Assembly: GCA_947164985.1 (NCBI GenBank)
Contig: CAMUYI010000002.1
Coordinates: 277,886-341,885, forward strand
DNA length: 64,000 nucleotides
DNA from: an uncultured Bacteroidales bacterium
Lineage (GTDB): Bacteria; Bacteroidota; Bacteroidia; Bacteroidales; Paludibacteraceae
Reading direction: 5' to 3'
Positions 1 through 9,407 of the stretch are shown piece by piece. A program made the position numbers and the translations under genes. The stretch's first letter is position 1. Every line of letters starts with the position of its first letter. The notes beneath the pieces were generated by a model that saw nothing but the letters and a program-made list of their open reading frames with translations, ran no database searches and had not been told where the DNA came from.

Positions 1-436
1 TTTTCTTCTCAACACCATGGACAATCATGCCTTAGAGCGCTTATATTACTCCATTTATGCTCCCGAAAACATGGACAATGACGTAACGAGTGGACGAGAT
101 ATTTTATATGATAAAGCATGGCATAATTTCATAAATTCTCCTTTGATCGGTTCTACGTTTTTCATTGAAGGAGAGTATGTACATAATAGTGTATTAGAGT
201 CATTCATGGGAATGGGCATCTTTGGAGGTCTTTTATTTATCATTATGGTCATTTATTCACTTGTAGTGGCTTTCCATATGGCAGAGCAGGAGAAACAATA
301 TCTATTTTGCACATTATTATTTGTTCAATATCTATCATATAGTTTGTTTTCACGCACCTTAAGCATGTTACCTCTATTTTGGATGTCGCTCTATTTAGTA
401 CACACTTTGAATACATATAGAACTCAAAAGACATGA
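1..436 (+). CDS. O-antigen polymerase/ligase-like membrane protein, C-terminal part
   Basis: The reading frame is open to the left edge, so the gene is truncated at its 5' end and the ATG at base 17 is internal. What remains is a periplasmic-loop-like segment ('YVHNSVLESF') followed by three hydrophobic segments, as in the Wzy_C/WaaL family that polymerises or ligates lipid-linked glycan at the inner membrane. The stop overlaps the next start by 4 bp (ATGA), which suggests translational coupling inside a glycan operon. Family assignment is by pattern only; polymerase and ligase cannot be told apart here. Confidence 0.65.
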   Translation, partial: FLLNTMDNHALERLYYSIYAPENMDNDVTSGRDILYDKAWHNFINSPLIGSTFFIEGEYVHNSVLESFMGMGIFGGLLFIIMVIYSLVVAFHMAEQEKQYLFCTLLFVQYLSYSLFSRTLSMLPLFWMSLYLVHTLNTYRTQKT

Positions 437-1566
437 AGATTCATATTTTGACAGCTTGTTTCTATCCTGAATTACATCCGAGAGCTTTCAGGGCCTTTGA
501 GTTGGCGCGCGAATTGGTACGCCAAGGTGATGAAGTACATGTCTCCATACTGACAAAAGTAAAGGGAGTAGATTATCAGGCCATGCAGCAGGAATATGGT
601 TTTCATATTTATATTATAGAATTATACACACGCCAATTGGGACAAACAGGCCAGACCGGATTATCCTTAACATCTGTAAATCCTGTCAAACAGAAGTTCT
701 ACTCTATATACCGATGGTTATTGGAGTATCTGTTGGCAGGTAACTTATTCCGCTATGCACCTAAAATTGCCAAACAATTGACGATCGATCCGGATACCGA
801 TTTGTTCATCTCCCTTTCTACCCCATTTATGGATATATATGCTGGTGCATTATATTGCAGAAAGCATCACTTATCAAACACGCTTTTTATTGCCGACAGC
901 GGCGATCCGTTCTCCGGAAGTCAGCAAACAAAACGTGCATTCTATATGCGCTGGTTAGAACGTTGGGTGTATAAACAATATAACTTTTTAGCGATACCTA
1001 CAGAGGGAGCTATACCGGCTTATAGTAAGGTTATCCCCGCAGAGAAGATCTGTATTATCCCTCAAGGCTTTGATTTTAAGGCGACGCCTCTTGCTAAGTA
1101 TCAAAATAATTCTATACCTACTTTTGCTTATGCCGGTGTGTTTTATCAGGACATTCGTAATCCAGAGTTCCTATTGGCATATATGGCGAAACAAGACCGG
1201 AATTTTGTTTTCCGGATTTATCTGCGCCATAAAGATCCATATACAGAGACTATTTTGGATAAGTACCGTGGGTTATTAGGAAGCAAGTTACAGATTCAGT
1301 ACGGCGTAGAACGAGCAAAACTGATATATGAATTGAGTCAATGCGATTTTTTGGTCAATGTAGGCAACAACAATAGTACTCAATTGCCATCCAAACTCAT
1401 CGATTACGGCATCACCAAACGCCCTGTCTTCCATTGTACGGCCAATCATTTTGATCAAAAAGTATTTGAACAATTTTTGGCAGGTGATTATTCAGCCGCT
1501 ATACCTATTGATATTGCACCATACGCTATCACAACTATTGCACAACAATTTAAGAAACTAAGATGA
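433..1566 (+). CDS. glycosyltransferase, GT4-like
   Basis: A 377-residue protein. The N-terminus 'HILTACFYPELHPRAFRAFE' fits the donor-side start of GT-B glycosyltransferases (glycosyltransferase 4-like N-terminal domain), and the C-terminal half has the expected alternating strand/helix pattern with 'LPSKLIDYGITKRPVF' near the nucleotide-sugar site. It presumably adds a sugar to a lipid-linked repeat unit in the cytoplasm. It overlaps the genes on both sides by 4 bp, so it belongs to the polysaccharide operon. Sugar and linkage cannot be read from the sequence. Confidence 0.75.
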   Translation: MKIHILTACFYPELHPRAFRAFELARELVRQGDEVHVSILTKVKGVDYQAMQQEYGFHIYIIELYTRQLGQTGQTGLSLTSVNPVKQKFYSIYRWLLEYLLAGNLFRYAPKIAKQLTIDPDTDLFISLSTPFMDIYAGALYCRKHHLSNTLFIADSGDPFSGSQQTKRAFYMRWLERWVYKQYNFLAIPTEGAIPAYSKVIPAEKICIIPQGFDFKATPLAKYQNNSIPTFAYAGVFYQDIRNPEFLLAYMAKQDRNFVFRIYLRHKDPYTETILDKYRGLLGSKLQIQYGVERAKLIYELSQCDFLVNVGNNNSTQLPSKLIDYGITKRPVFHCTANHFDQKVFEQFLAGDYSAAIPIDIAPYAITTIAQQFKKLR

Positions 1567-2309
1567 AGAAATTTTTGCTCATATGCGTTAACTATAAGTC
1601 TGACGAAGCACTCCGGTTATTTCTGGAGTCTGTTCATCGTGCCGCTGAAGGCGTAAAAGATCTTATACAGGTAGATGTAAAGGTAGCTGATAATTCGAAA
1701 GATAATGTAGGTTATTTAGGAGGAGCAAGAAGAGAACTTTTGCAAATAGACACTAAGATACTTGATACGTATGATTACCTTGCTATTTCGAATGTAGACT
1801 TGGAAATGGACGAGTCATTTTTCAAGAATCTTTTGGATGTTCCAACGCAATCTGTAGGCTGGATAGCTCCTTCTATTCTGTCTCGTTTAGAACAAAAAGA
1901 TCGCAATCCGAAGATTCTTCATCGCCAATCCAAGAGACATATGCAAATAGCTAAGTTAATATATATCCATCCTCTGATTTACCGGATGTATGTATCATTG
2001 GTGTATAACAGACGTAAGTCACAAACACGATATGATCAACAATTCATCTATGCGGGGCATGGATCATTTATGTTATTTACCTGTCCGAGTGTTATTCGTA
2101 AGTGTATCAGTAAATTTACACCTTTTCTCTTCTGTGAGGAGCATTTTTTTGCAGAGGAACTACGTGCTCATGATTTAAAAGTGATATATACCCCAAAACT
2201 GGTGATCTATGATAGCGATCATATATCCACATCTGCCATGCCGTCCAAACAATATTGTCGATACAATAGAGAAGCCATACAATTTATTATTAAAAATTAT
2301 CTATCATGA
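1563..2309 (+). CDS. glycosyltransferase family 2, rhamnosyltransferase-like
   Basis: A 248-residue GT-A type protein. It opens with 'LLICVNYKSDEALRLFLESV', and 'VADNSKDNVGYLGG' and 'ISNVDLEMDESF' correspond to the nucleotide-binding segment and a DxD-like acidic motif (here N-V-D-L-E). It overlaps both neighbours by 4 bp. It probably transfers a sugar during repeat-unit assembly. It is shorter than typical rhamnosyltransferases (about 290 residues), with a compact C-terminus and no membrane anchor visible. Confidence 0.7.
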   Translation: MKKFLLICVNYKSDEALRLFLESVHRAAEGVKDLIQVDVKVADNSKDNVGYLGGARRELLQIDTKILDTYDYLAISNVDLEMDESFFKNLLDVPTQSVGWIAPSILSRLEQKDRNPKILHRQSKRHMQIAKLIYIHPLIYRMYVSLVYNRRKSQTRYDQQFIYAGHGSFMLFTCPSVIRKCISKFTPFLFCEEHFFAEELRAHDLKVIYTPKLVIYDSDHISTSAMPSKQYCRYNREAIQFIIKNYLS

Positions 2310-3577
2310 CCCAAGTAGAACGATATGTATATGATTTGGTGAAATCAAAACCCTGGTTGAAAGATTTTTTACGGAACGTCTATCAATCTGTTTTCGATAT
2401 GCTACCACGCAAGAAGGATTGGTTCGCTTCGGAATTTCAATATAAGGAGCATTTCTTTATAGGCTTCCATGACGTGCAGCCTTTCTCCCCGGATGGCACT
2501 AAACTTATTGCTCAGCACGCCGATATAGAGGGGCGCATGCCTAAGGAGAACGATGCACTCCACGTCGGATATTTTGATTTCACAGATGGTCAATTGGGTG
2601 ATTTTCATCCTATTGCAGATTCTTTTGCATGGAATTTTCACAAAGGTTGTAGGTTACAATGGATAGATAACACACATATATTGTTCAATACGCGCGCGAA
2701 AGAAAAACCTTTTGCTGTCATCTATGATGTTGCTCAACAGAAAGCCGTAGAGTTGCCTTATCCAATAGACAGTGTTTGTCCTAGAGGAAAGGTAGCCACA
2801 ACGCAGAGTTATGAGCGGCTCGAATATTTGATGCCAGGATATGGATATCAGTACATTAAAGATGAGGGCTATTGTGAGGAAAATGCGCCAACGCAAACAG
2901 GCTTGTTCCTATTAGATCTACAAACACAAAAAAGAACATTGTTATTCTCTATGGCAGACATGCAGAATGATGTGACAGACGTTTACCCTTCCGCTAAACA
3001 GGCCTTTCATTATATCACTCATTCCTCATTTTCTTCGGACGGACGATATATTGCCTGTTTACATCGATTTGTACAATTATCTGATTTGGATGCCCGCACA
3101 ACTCGATTAGTTATTTATGATACAACAACCAAAAAACGATTCACACTCCCGACAGAAGGAATGGTATCTCATTATGCATGGAATACGAATAACCAAATAG
3201 TAGCCTATTGCCGTATTAATGGCATGGATAGACATGCGCTTTTTACGATAAAAGACGGACAATGCGTTGCTGCTCATCCTATTGCCCATGATAAAATCAA
3301 TTCGGACGGACATCAATCGTGGCTAAATGCAAGGGCATTTGTTACAGACACATATCCAGACAAATACCGCATGGCTAAATTATTTATCGTCGATTGCGAG
3401 AATAACGATATAAAACCTCTTGCAAGTATCTATTCCCCTAAGGCATTTCAAACGAAAAACATGTATAATCATATTGCTTGTGATTTGCATCCACGCTGTT
3501 CGCGTAATGGGGAATATGTATGTTTCGACTCTCCTAGAACAGGTGTGCGCTCATTGTATTTACTAAAAGTGAATTAA
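2306..3577 (+). CDS. beta-propeller protein of a glycan locus
   Basis: A 423-residue protein without signal peptide. After a helical N-terminus of about 40 residues it shows repeated blade-like segments of the TolB/WD40-like type: 'FSPDGTKLIAQHAD', 'FSSDGRYIACLHR', 'CSRNGEYVCFDSPRTG', spaced as in six- or seven-bladed propellers. It overlaps the upstream glycosyltransferase by 4 bp and lies 3 bp before the next one, so it is co-expressed with glycan assembly. I do not recognise a catalytic motif. It could be a scaffold, a lyase-like glycan-modifying enzyme or a chain-binding protein; the function is unknown. Confidence 0.6.
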   Translation: MTQVERYVYDLVKSKPWLKDFLRNVYQSVFDMLPRKKDWFASEFQYKEHFFIGFHDVQPFSPDGTKLIAQHADIEGRMPKENDALHVGYFDFTDGQLGDFHPIADSFAWNFHKGCRLQWIDNTHILFNTRAKEKPFAVIYDVAQQKAVELPYPIDSVCPRGKVATTQSYERLEYLMPGYGYQYIKDEGYCEENAPTQTGLFLLDLQTQKRTLLFSMADMQNDVTDVYPSAKQAFHYITHSSFSSDGRYIACLHRFVQLSDLDARTTRLVIYDTTTKKRFTLPTEGMVSHYAWNTNNQIVAYCRINGMDRHALFTIKDGQCVAAHPIAHDKINSDGHQSWLNARAFVTDTYPDKYRMAKLFIVDCENNDIKPLASIYSPKAFQTKNMYNHIACDLHPRCSRNGEYVCFDSPRTGVRSLYLLKVN

Positions 3578-3580
3578 ATT

Positions 3581-4348
3581 ATGGAACTTGTATCTGTCAT
3601 AATGCCCACGTATAACTGCGGACGGTTTATTGCTGAGTCGATCCGTAGCGTGCTTGCCCAGACGTATACCAACTGGGAATTGATCATCGTGGATGATTGT
3701 TCGACTGATAAAACGGAGGACGTTGTGGCATCTTTTGACGACCCGCGAATCCATTACTTGCAAAACGAGCAGAATGAGGGCGCTGCGTTGACGCGCAACA
3801 GAGCCTTACGCGAAGCCAAAGGACGCTATATTGCTTTTTTGGATTCAGATGACTTGTGGCTACCGACTAAATTGGAACGACAGATCGCGTTTATGAAGCA
3901 GAACGGATATGCGTTTACTTATCACGAGTACACGGAGATTGATGAAGAATCGAATCCTATAGGCATCTATGTGAGCGGAAAAAAACATGTACGACCGTTT
4001 GATATGTATTGTTGTTGTTGGCCGGGATGCCTTAGCGTTGTTTATGATGCGAAAACCATTGGTCTTATTCAAATACCCGATATTCGCAAGAATAACGACT
4101 CAGCCATGTGGTTGCAAGCGATTCGCAAAGCAGACTGCTACTTGCTGCCGGAGAACTTAGCGCAATACAGACGTCGTACGGGTTCTATTACACCGACATC
4201 CGTATGGAAGAAAATAGGCTGGCATTACATCCTTTTCCGTCAAGGTGTGGGAATGAATCCTATAGCCTCTACCTTTTGGATGATCATGAATATAGTAGGA
4301 AACAGTTATAAGAAGATTAAATACGTTAAACGATATGAAGAAGTTTAA
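3581..4348 (+). CDS. glycosyltransferase family 2
   Basis: A 255-residue classical GT2 protein. 'VSVIMPTYNCGRFIAESIRS' is the UDP-sugar binding start, 'IIVDDCSTDKTEDV' the second nucleotide-binding strand, and 'IAFLDSDDLWLPTKLERQI' carries the DSDD metal-binding motif. 'NNDSAMWLQAIRK' matches the catalytic-base region (the ED motif is replaced by N-D-S). It overlaps the downstream aminotransferase by 14 bp. Its role is addition of one sugar to the repeat unit. Confidence 0.85.
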   Translation: MELVSVIMPTYNCGRFIAESIRSVLAQTYTNWELIIVDDCSTDKTEDVVASFDDPRIHYLQNEQNEGAALTRNRALREAKGRYIAFLDSDDLWLPTKLERQIAFMKQNGYAFTYHEYTEIDEESNPIGIYVSGKKHVRPFDMYCCCWPGCLSVVYDAKTIGLIQIPDIRKNNDSAMWLQAIRKADCYLLPENLAQYRRRTGSITPTSVWKKIGWHYILFRQGVGMNPIASTFWMIMNIVGNSYKKIKYVKRYEEV

Positions 4349-5540
4349 TATTCCATTTTCGCCGCCGGACATGACAGAAGCGGAGGTGAATGAAGTACGT
4401 GAAGCGGTGCTCTCCGGATGGATCACCACCGGTCCGCGTACCAAAGAGTTAGAGCGACAGATTGCGTCGTATGTAGGCGTGGAGCGTGCCGTGTGTCTCA
4501 ACTCGGCGACAGCCTGTTTGGAAATGGCCTTGCGCTTATTGGATATCGGCGAAGGAGACGAAGTGATCGTTCCGGCTTATACCTATACGGCTTCGGCGTC
4601 AGTAGTTTGTCACGTAGGTGCTAAAGTGGTGTTTATCGATAGCCAGAAAGATAGCCTTGAGATGAATTATGAGGCCGTAGAAGCAGCGATCACACCGCGC
4701 ACTAAAGCCATTATCCCGGTGGACTTGGCCGGTATACCGTGCGACTACCAGCGGATCTTCGATATCGTGGCGCGAAAGAAAGCCCTTTTTGTGGCAGCTA
4801 ATGACCTGCAAGCCAAGATCGGTCGTATCGCTATATGTGCCGATGCCGCACATGCTTTTGGAGCTTCGTGGCATAATAAGATGGTAGGAAGCATTGCCGA
4901 TTTTACTTCCTTCTCTTTCCATGCTGTGAAGAACTTCACCACGGCGGAAGGCGGTGCGTTGACTTGGAATATACAAGGGGTAGATAATGAGGCGCTTTAC
5001 CATCAGGTACAACTCTACTCGCTCCATGGGCAGTCCAAAGATGCATTAGCTAAGACTCAACTCGGCGCATGGGAATACGATATTGTAGGACCGTGGTACA
5101 AATGCAACATGACCGATATAGCAGCGGCTTTGGGTCTGGTGCAGATGAAGCGTTACCCTGCCCTTTTGGCACGCAGAAAAGAGATCATCGCGCGCTATGA
5201 TGCAGCTTTCAAACCGCTAGGCGTGGAGGTTCTCAAACATTATACAGACGACTATACCTCGACCGGTCACCTTTATCTCACGCGTATTCCAGGGGCTGGT
5301 CTGGAGAAACGACAGGCGATCATCGTCGCAATGGCAGAACGCGGTATAGCCACCAATGTGCATTATAAACCGCTACCGATGATGACGGCTTATAAGGCTT
5401 TGGGCTTTGATATTAAGAACTACCCGAACGCTTACGCGCATTTTGTGAATGAGATCACATTGCCGTTGCATACGCGTCTGACAGACGAGGAGATCGACTA
5501 TATCATCGAACAATACACGGCTATTTTGAAGAATAGATGA
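4335..5540 (+). CDS. DegT/DnrJ/EryC1/StrS sugar aminotransferase
   Basis: A 401-residue PLP-dependent aminotransferase that makes an amino sugar from a nucleotide-linked keto sugar. Visible features are the 'NSATACLEMAL' phosphate-binding segment near residue 56, 'YTYTASAS' near 82, D170 ('ADAAHAFG') for the pyridine nitrogen, and the Schiff-base lysine K199 in 'SFHAVKNFTTAEGG'. Length is normal for the family. It overlaps the genes on both sides (14 bp and 4 bp). A 4-amino-4,6-dideoxyhexose is the usual product of such neighbours, but the exact substrate is unknown. Confidence 0.88.
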   Translation: MKKFNIPFSPPDMTEAEVNEVREAVLSGWITTGPRTKELERQIASYVGVERAVCLNSATACLEMALRLLDIGEGDEVIVPAYTYTASASVVCHVGAKVVFIDSQKDSLEMNYEAVEAAITPRTKAIIPVDLAGIPCDYQRIFDIVARKKALFVAANDLQAKIGRIAICADAAHAFGASWHNKMVGSIADFTSFSFHAVKNFTTAEGGALTWNIQGVDNEALYHQVQLYSLHGQSKDALAKTQLGAWEYDIVGPWYKCNMTDIAAALGLVQMKRYPALLARRKEIIARYDAAFKPLGVEVLKHYTDDYTSTGHLYLTRIPGAGLEKRQAIIVAMAERGIATNVHYKPLPMMTAYKALGFDIKNYPNAYAHFVNEITLPLHTRLTDEEIDYIIEQYTAILKNR

Positions 5541-6124
5541 TACGATTTTGTGACATAGTATTCAGTTTTTTCGGTCTGCTTTTGCTTAGTCCCTTGTTCC
5601 TCATCGTTGCCTTATGGATCGTCATTGATGATCCGGGACCGGTCTTCTACCGCCAACAACGGGTGGGACGAGATAATAAGGACTTCGGTTTGCTCAAGTT
5701 CCGCTCTATGCGTGTCGGAGCCGATAAGATGAGCCTGATCACTATAGGTGACCGTGACCCTCGTGTCACGCGCGCGGGATATTACATAAGGAAATACAAA
5801 CTCGATGAACTTCCGCAGTTATGGAATGTTTTGGTTGGTAATATGTCCTTAGTCGGTCCGCGACCAGAGGTGCGCCGTTATGTAGATACGTATACCGAAG
5901 AGCAAAAAAAGGTGCTCTCCGTGCGACCGGGTATTACCGACTATGCCTCCATCGAATATATTGATGAGAATACCCTTCTGGCTGCGTCTGATGATCCTGA
6001 TAAGACTTATATAGAAGAGATCATTCCGGCAAAAATAGCTCTGAACATGAAATGGATCAATCATCAAACAATCGGTGAATATTTGAAAATCATTTTCCTT
6101 ACATTTGCAAAAATAATACGATAA
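5537..6124 (+). CDS. initiating sugar-phosphate transferase (PglC/WcaJ-type)
   Basis: A 195-residue bacterial sugar transferase that loads the first sugar-1-phosphate onto undecaprenyl phosphate. It has one N-terminal membrane segment ('[20 protein letters not shown]'), then '[20 protein letters not shown]', 'KFRSM', '[20 protein letters not shown]' and 'PRPE', the standard signature of monotopic phosphoglycosyl transferases. The short length and single membrane segment point to the small PglC-like class rather than full-length WcaJ. It ends the glycan operon and gltX starts 5 bp later. Confidence 0.9.
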   Translation: MIRFCDIVFSFFGLLLLSPLFLIVALWIVIDDPGPVFYRQQRVGRDNKDFGLLKFRSMRVGADKMSLITIGDRDPRVTRAGYYIRKYKLDELPQLWNVLVGNMSLVGPRPEVRRYVDTYTEEQKKVLSVRPGITDYASIEYIDENTLLAASDDPDKTYIEEIIPAKIALNMKWINHQTIGEYLKIIFLTFAKIIR

Positions 6125-6129
6125 ACTAT

Positions 6130-7668
6130 ATGGAAAGAAGAGTAAGAGTTCGTTTTGCGCCAAGCCCTACCGGCGCACTCCACATTGGCGGTGTTCGTAC
6201 CGCTTTGTACAACTATCTTTTTGCCCGTCAACATGGCGGTGACATGCTGCTTCGTATCGAAGATACAGACAGTACGCGCTTTGTGCCCGGTGCAGAAGAA
6301 TACATTCTCGAAGCCTTAGAATGGTTAGGCATCGGTATTGATGAAGGTCTTCGCATGCGTAATGGTAAGATTGAAGCCGTTGGTGAACATGGTCCATACA
6401 GACAGAGCGAGCGTCGCGAGATCTATCATCAGTACGTTAAACAGTTGCTTGATTCGGGTCATGCATACATTGCGTTTGATACACCTGAAGAACTTGAGGC
6501 TAAGCGTGCAGAGATCCCTAATTTCCAATACGACGCCCGTACTCGTTTAGCAATGCGTAACTCCCTTACCATGCCGGCTGAGGAGGTAAAAGCGCTGATG
6601 GATAAGGGTGAGAAATATGTGGTGCGTTTCAAAGTGGAGCCGGACGAGGATGTACACGTGCATGATTTGATTCGTGGTGAAGTAGTGATCAACAGTAATA
6701 TTCTGGATGATAAGGTGCTGTACAAATCCGCGGATGATCTGCCTACGTACCATTTGGCTAATATTGTGGATGATCACCTGATGGAGATTAGCCATGTTAT
6801 TCGTGGTGAGGAATGGTTACCTTCCGCTCCGCTTCATGTGCTGCTTTACCGCGCGTTTGGATGGCAGGACACGATGCCGCAGTTTGCGCACCTGCCATTG
6901 TTGCTCAAACCGGACGGAAATGGTAAACTGAGTAAGCGTGACGGTGATCGTCTCGGTTTCCCTGTCTTCCCACTGGAGTTCCATAACCAGAAAGATGGTA
7001 CGGTTTCTAGTGGCTATCGTGAGAGCGGATACCTTCCGGAGGCTGTGATCAACTTCCTCGCGCTACTTGGCTGGCATGGAAGCGGCGACCAAGAGCTATA
7101 CTCGATGGAGGAACTTATAAAGGATTTCAGCCTTGACCGCGTGTCCAAATCGGGTGCTAAGTTCGACTATGAGAAGGGCAAATGGTTTAACCATCAGTAC
7201 CTGCAATTACGCAGCAATGAAGAACTCGCACAAATGTTCTTGCCGACATTAAAGGCTAACGGCATCGAGAATCCGGATATGCAGATGGTGGCAACCGTTG
7301 TGGGACTCACCAAAGATCGTGTGAACTTTGTTCCGGAACTGTGGGAACAAACGAACTTTTTCTTTGTAGCTCCGACGGAGTATGACGAGAAATCGCTCAA
7401 GAAACGTTGGAAAGAGGATTCGCCGAAACACATGACCGAGTTACTTGAGGTGCTTGAGAATGCGCCTTCATGGGACGCAGAGACCTTGGATGGTATCGTG
7501 ATGCCTTGGATTGAGGCTCATGAGTACGGTGTGGGCATCGTGATGAACGCTTTCCGTATCTGTCTCGTCGGTGCGGCACGTGGTCCGCATATCTGGGCGA
7601 TCACCGATGTGCTCGGAAAAGAAGAAACCTTAGCACGTGTTCGCGCTGCACTAAAAATCCTAGGATGA
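6130..7668 (+). CDS. gltX: glutamyl-tRNA synthetase
   Basis: Charges tRNA-Glu with glutamate in the cytoplasm. The class I signature '[19 protein letters not shown]' (HIGH equivalent) is at residues 10-28 and the KMSKS equivalent is 'GKLSKRDG' near residue 265. The C-terminal anticodon-binding helical domain ends normally. Length 512 fits Bacteroidales GltX. It starts 5 bp after the sugar transferase, so it may be read from the glycan operon. The stop codon lies inside a decamer tandem repeat that continues to the recQ start. Confidence 0.97.
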   Translation: MERRVRVRFAPSPTGALHIGGVRTALYNYLFARQHGGDMLLRIEDTDSTRFVPGAEEYILEALEWLGIGIDEGLRMRNGKIEAVGEHGPYRQSERREIYHQYVKQLLDSGHAYIAFDTPEELEAKRAEIPNFQYDARTRLAMRNSLTMPAEEVKALMDKGEKYVVRFKVEPDEDVHVHDLIRGEVVINSNILDDKVLYKSADDLPTYHLANIVDDHLMEISHVIRGEEWLPSAPLHVLLYRAFGWQDTMPQFAHLPLLLKPDGNGKLSKRDGDRLGFPVFPLEFHNQKDGTVSSGYRESGYLPEAVINFLALLGWHGSGDQELYSMEELIKDFSLDRVSKSGAKFDYEKGKWFNHQYLQLRSNEELAQMFLPTLKANGIENPDMQMVATVVGLTKDRVNFVPELWEQTNFFFVAPTEYDEKSLKKRWKEDSPKHMTELLEVLENAPSWDAETLDGIVMPWIEAHEYGVGIVMNAFRICLVGAARGPHIWAITDVLGKEETLARVRAALKILG

Positions 7669-7692
7669 CCTAGGACGACCTAGGAATACCTA
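7659..7692. repeat. short tandem array, 10-nt unit (CCTAGGAnnA)
   Basis: Three units, CCTAGGATGA / CCTAGGACGA / CCTAGGAATA, plus a partial fourth. The array contains the gltX stop codon and reaches the first base of the recQ ATG, so the whole gltX-recQ gap is repeat. It is one of the short phased arrays scattered over the window. Confidence 0.9.
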
Positions 7693-9407
7693 TGTCCCCA
7701 CGCGAAGCGTTAAAAATATTTTTCGGATACGATGATTTCCGGCCCTTGCAGTCGGAGATCATCGAGTCCGTCTTAGCAGGGCGTGATACGCTCGCGTTGA
7801 TGCCTACCGGCGGAGGAAAGAGTGTCTGTTTCCAGATACCTACTCTCGTCATGGCGCAGGACGATCCGAATAAGCGCTTATGCCTCGTCATCACGCCGCT
7901 TATCGCTTTGATGCGGGACCAGGTGGAGAACCTCAAGGCACGGGGGATACATGCCGCGGCGATCTATACCGGTATGTCGTTTGACAAACAACGTGTAGCG
8001 TTGGACAATTGTCTTTATGGTCCGTACCATTTTCTCTACTGCAGTCCTGAAAGGCTTGAGAGTGAAGAGTTTCGCAAGCGTTTGGCTGACTTGCCTATAG
8101 GTCTGATTGCGGTGGATGAGGCACATTGTATCTCGATGTGGGGATACGATTTCCGGCCATCGTACCTGAATATATCAGCTGTTCGGGCTTTGTTGCCAAA
8201 TGTACCGGTACTGGCCCTTACGGCGACGGCTACACCGGAAACCATCAATGATATACAAGATAAGTTGGGTTTTGCTGAAAAGAATGTACTGCGCAAGTCC
8301 TTCCGACGGGAGAACCTGACGTATGTGGTACGGCGTACGGATAATAAACCCGAACAAGTAGCACATATCTTATCCAAAGTGCCGGGGTCAGCCATTGTGT
8401 ATGTACGGAACAGAAAGCGTGCACAAGAGTTGAGTGAGTGGTTACGGGTGACGGGTGACGGATTGCGGGTTGACTACTACCATGCGGGATTAACGACCAA
8501 AGAGCGTAATGAACGGCAAGAGGCGTGGACGAGAGGAGAGACGCGCGTTATTGTGGCTACCAATGCGTTCGGTATGGGTATAGACAAGCCTGATGTGCGG
8601 CTCGTGATACACTATGACTTGCCGTCCCACCTGGAGAATTATTATCAGGAAGCAGGACGGGCAGGTAGAGACGGACAGACGGCTTATGCGGTTTTGCTCT
8701 TTGACCCGCGCGAAGATCCGATGAAGATTCAACAACGCATCACGAATACGTATCCGCCTAAGGAGTTCGTTGAGCAGGTCTATCATAAGACGATGGATTT
8801 CCTGCAGATAGGGGCCGGCAGCGGGTATGGACATCGGTTTATGCTGCATATAGATGAACTATGCCATGTGATGAAGTTGCCGGTTATACAAACCTACTCT
8901 GCCCTTCATCTGCTTACTCAGGCAGGATATATCGATTTCGAAGAGGAACATGAGACGCTACCCCGCGTGCAGATCAAGGTGCCGCGGCACCTGTTAGGAG
9001 AGTATAATCTATCTTCCGATCAAGCATACATGCTAGATACGCTAATGCGTTCCTATACCGGCATCTATACCGACCTTCAATATGTACGGGAGGCTGACGA
9101 TAAGAACAATCATCAGTTGTTAGTCTCTTTGGCTCAACGGGGCATCATCACCTATATTCCTCGTTCTGTCGGTTGCTCGCTTACTATGACAAACGAGCGA
9201 CAGACAGAGATCTATCTATCGCCCGTTATCTTTGAGCAGCGCCAAGAGCGCTTTGTCGCTAAAATCAAGGCTATGCTGGAATATGCGGAGCAGAACCAGT
9301 TTTGCCGTGAGCAGGTCTTACTCGCTTATTTCGGAGAGAACACTACTGTCCCCTGCATGCGTTGTGACGTCTGCCGGGAGTTGAGCCACCGAATCATTGC
9401 TGAGTGA
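7692..9407 (+). CDS. recQ: RecQ-family ATP-dependent DNA helicase (short form)
   Basis: A 3'-5' superfamily 2 helicase for recombination and repair. Walker A 'PTGGGKS' is at residues 38-44; other motifs are 'VDEAHCISMWGYDFRP' (DEAH plus aromatic-rich loop), 'ALTATATPETI' (motif III), 'ATNAFGMGIDKPDVR' (V) and 'YYQEAGRAGRDGQ' (VI). The Cys cluster 'CMRCDVC' sits at the C-terminus, with no HRDC domain behind it; at 571 residues this is the short Bacteroidota form. A heptamer repeat encodes 'LRVTGDGLRV' between conserved strands. The last 90 bp overlap the convergent AsmA-like gene. Confidence 0.93.
   Translation: MSPREALKIFFGYDDFRPLQSEIIESVLAGRDTLALMPTGGGKSVCFQIPTLVMAQDDPNKRLCLVITPLIALMRDQVENLKARGIHAAAIYTGMSFDKQRVALDNCLYGPYHFLYCSPERLESEEFRKRLADLPIGLIAVDEAHCISMWGYDFRPSYLNISAVRALLPNVPVLALTATATPETINDIQDKLGFAEKNVLRKSFRRENLTYVVRRTDNKPEQVAHILSKVPGSAIVYVRNRKRAQELSEWLRVTGDGLRVDYYHAGLTTKERNERQEAWTRGETRVIVATNAFGMGIDKPDVRLVIHYDLPSHLENYYQEAGRAGRDGQTAYAVLLFDPREDPMKIQQRITNTYPPKEFVEQVYHKTMDFLQIGAGSGYGHRFMLHIDELCHVMKLPVIQTYSALHLLTQAGYIDFEEEHETLPRVQIKVPRHLLGEYNLSSDQAYMLDTLMRSYTGIYTDLQYVREADDKNNHQLLVSLAQRGIITYIPRSVGCSLTMTNERQTEIYLSPVIFEQRQERFVAKIKAMLEYAEQNQFCREQVLLAYFGENTTVPCMRCDVCRELSHRIIAE
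8445..8472. repeat. heptamer tandem array inside recQ
   Basis: Four 7-nt units: CGGGTGA, CGGGTGA, CGGATTG, CGGGTTG. They are translated in frame as part of 'LRVTGDGLRV', just before 'YYHAGL', a position where RecQ loop lengths vary. Confidence 0.75.
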
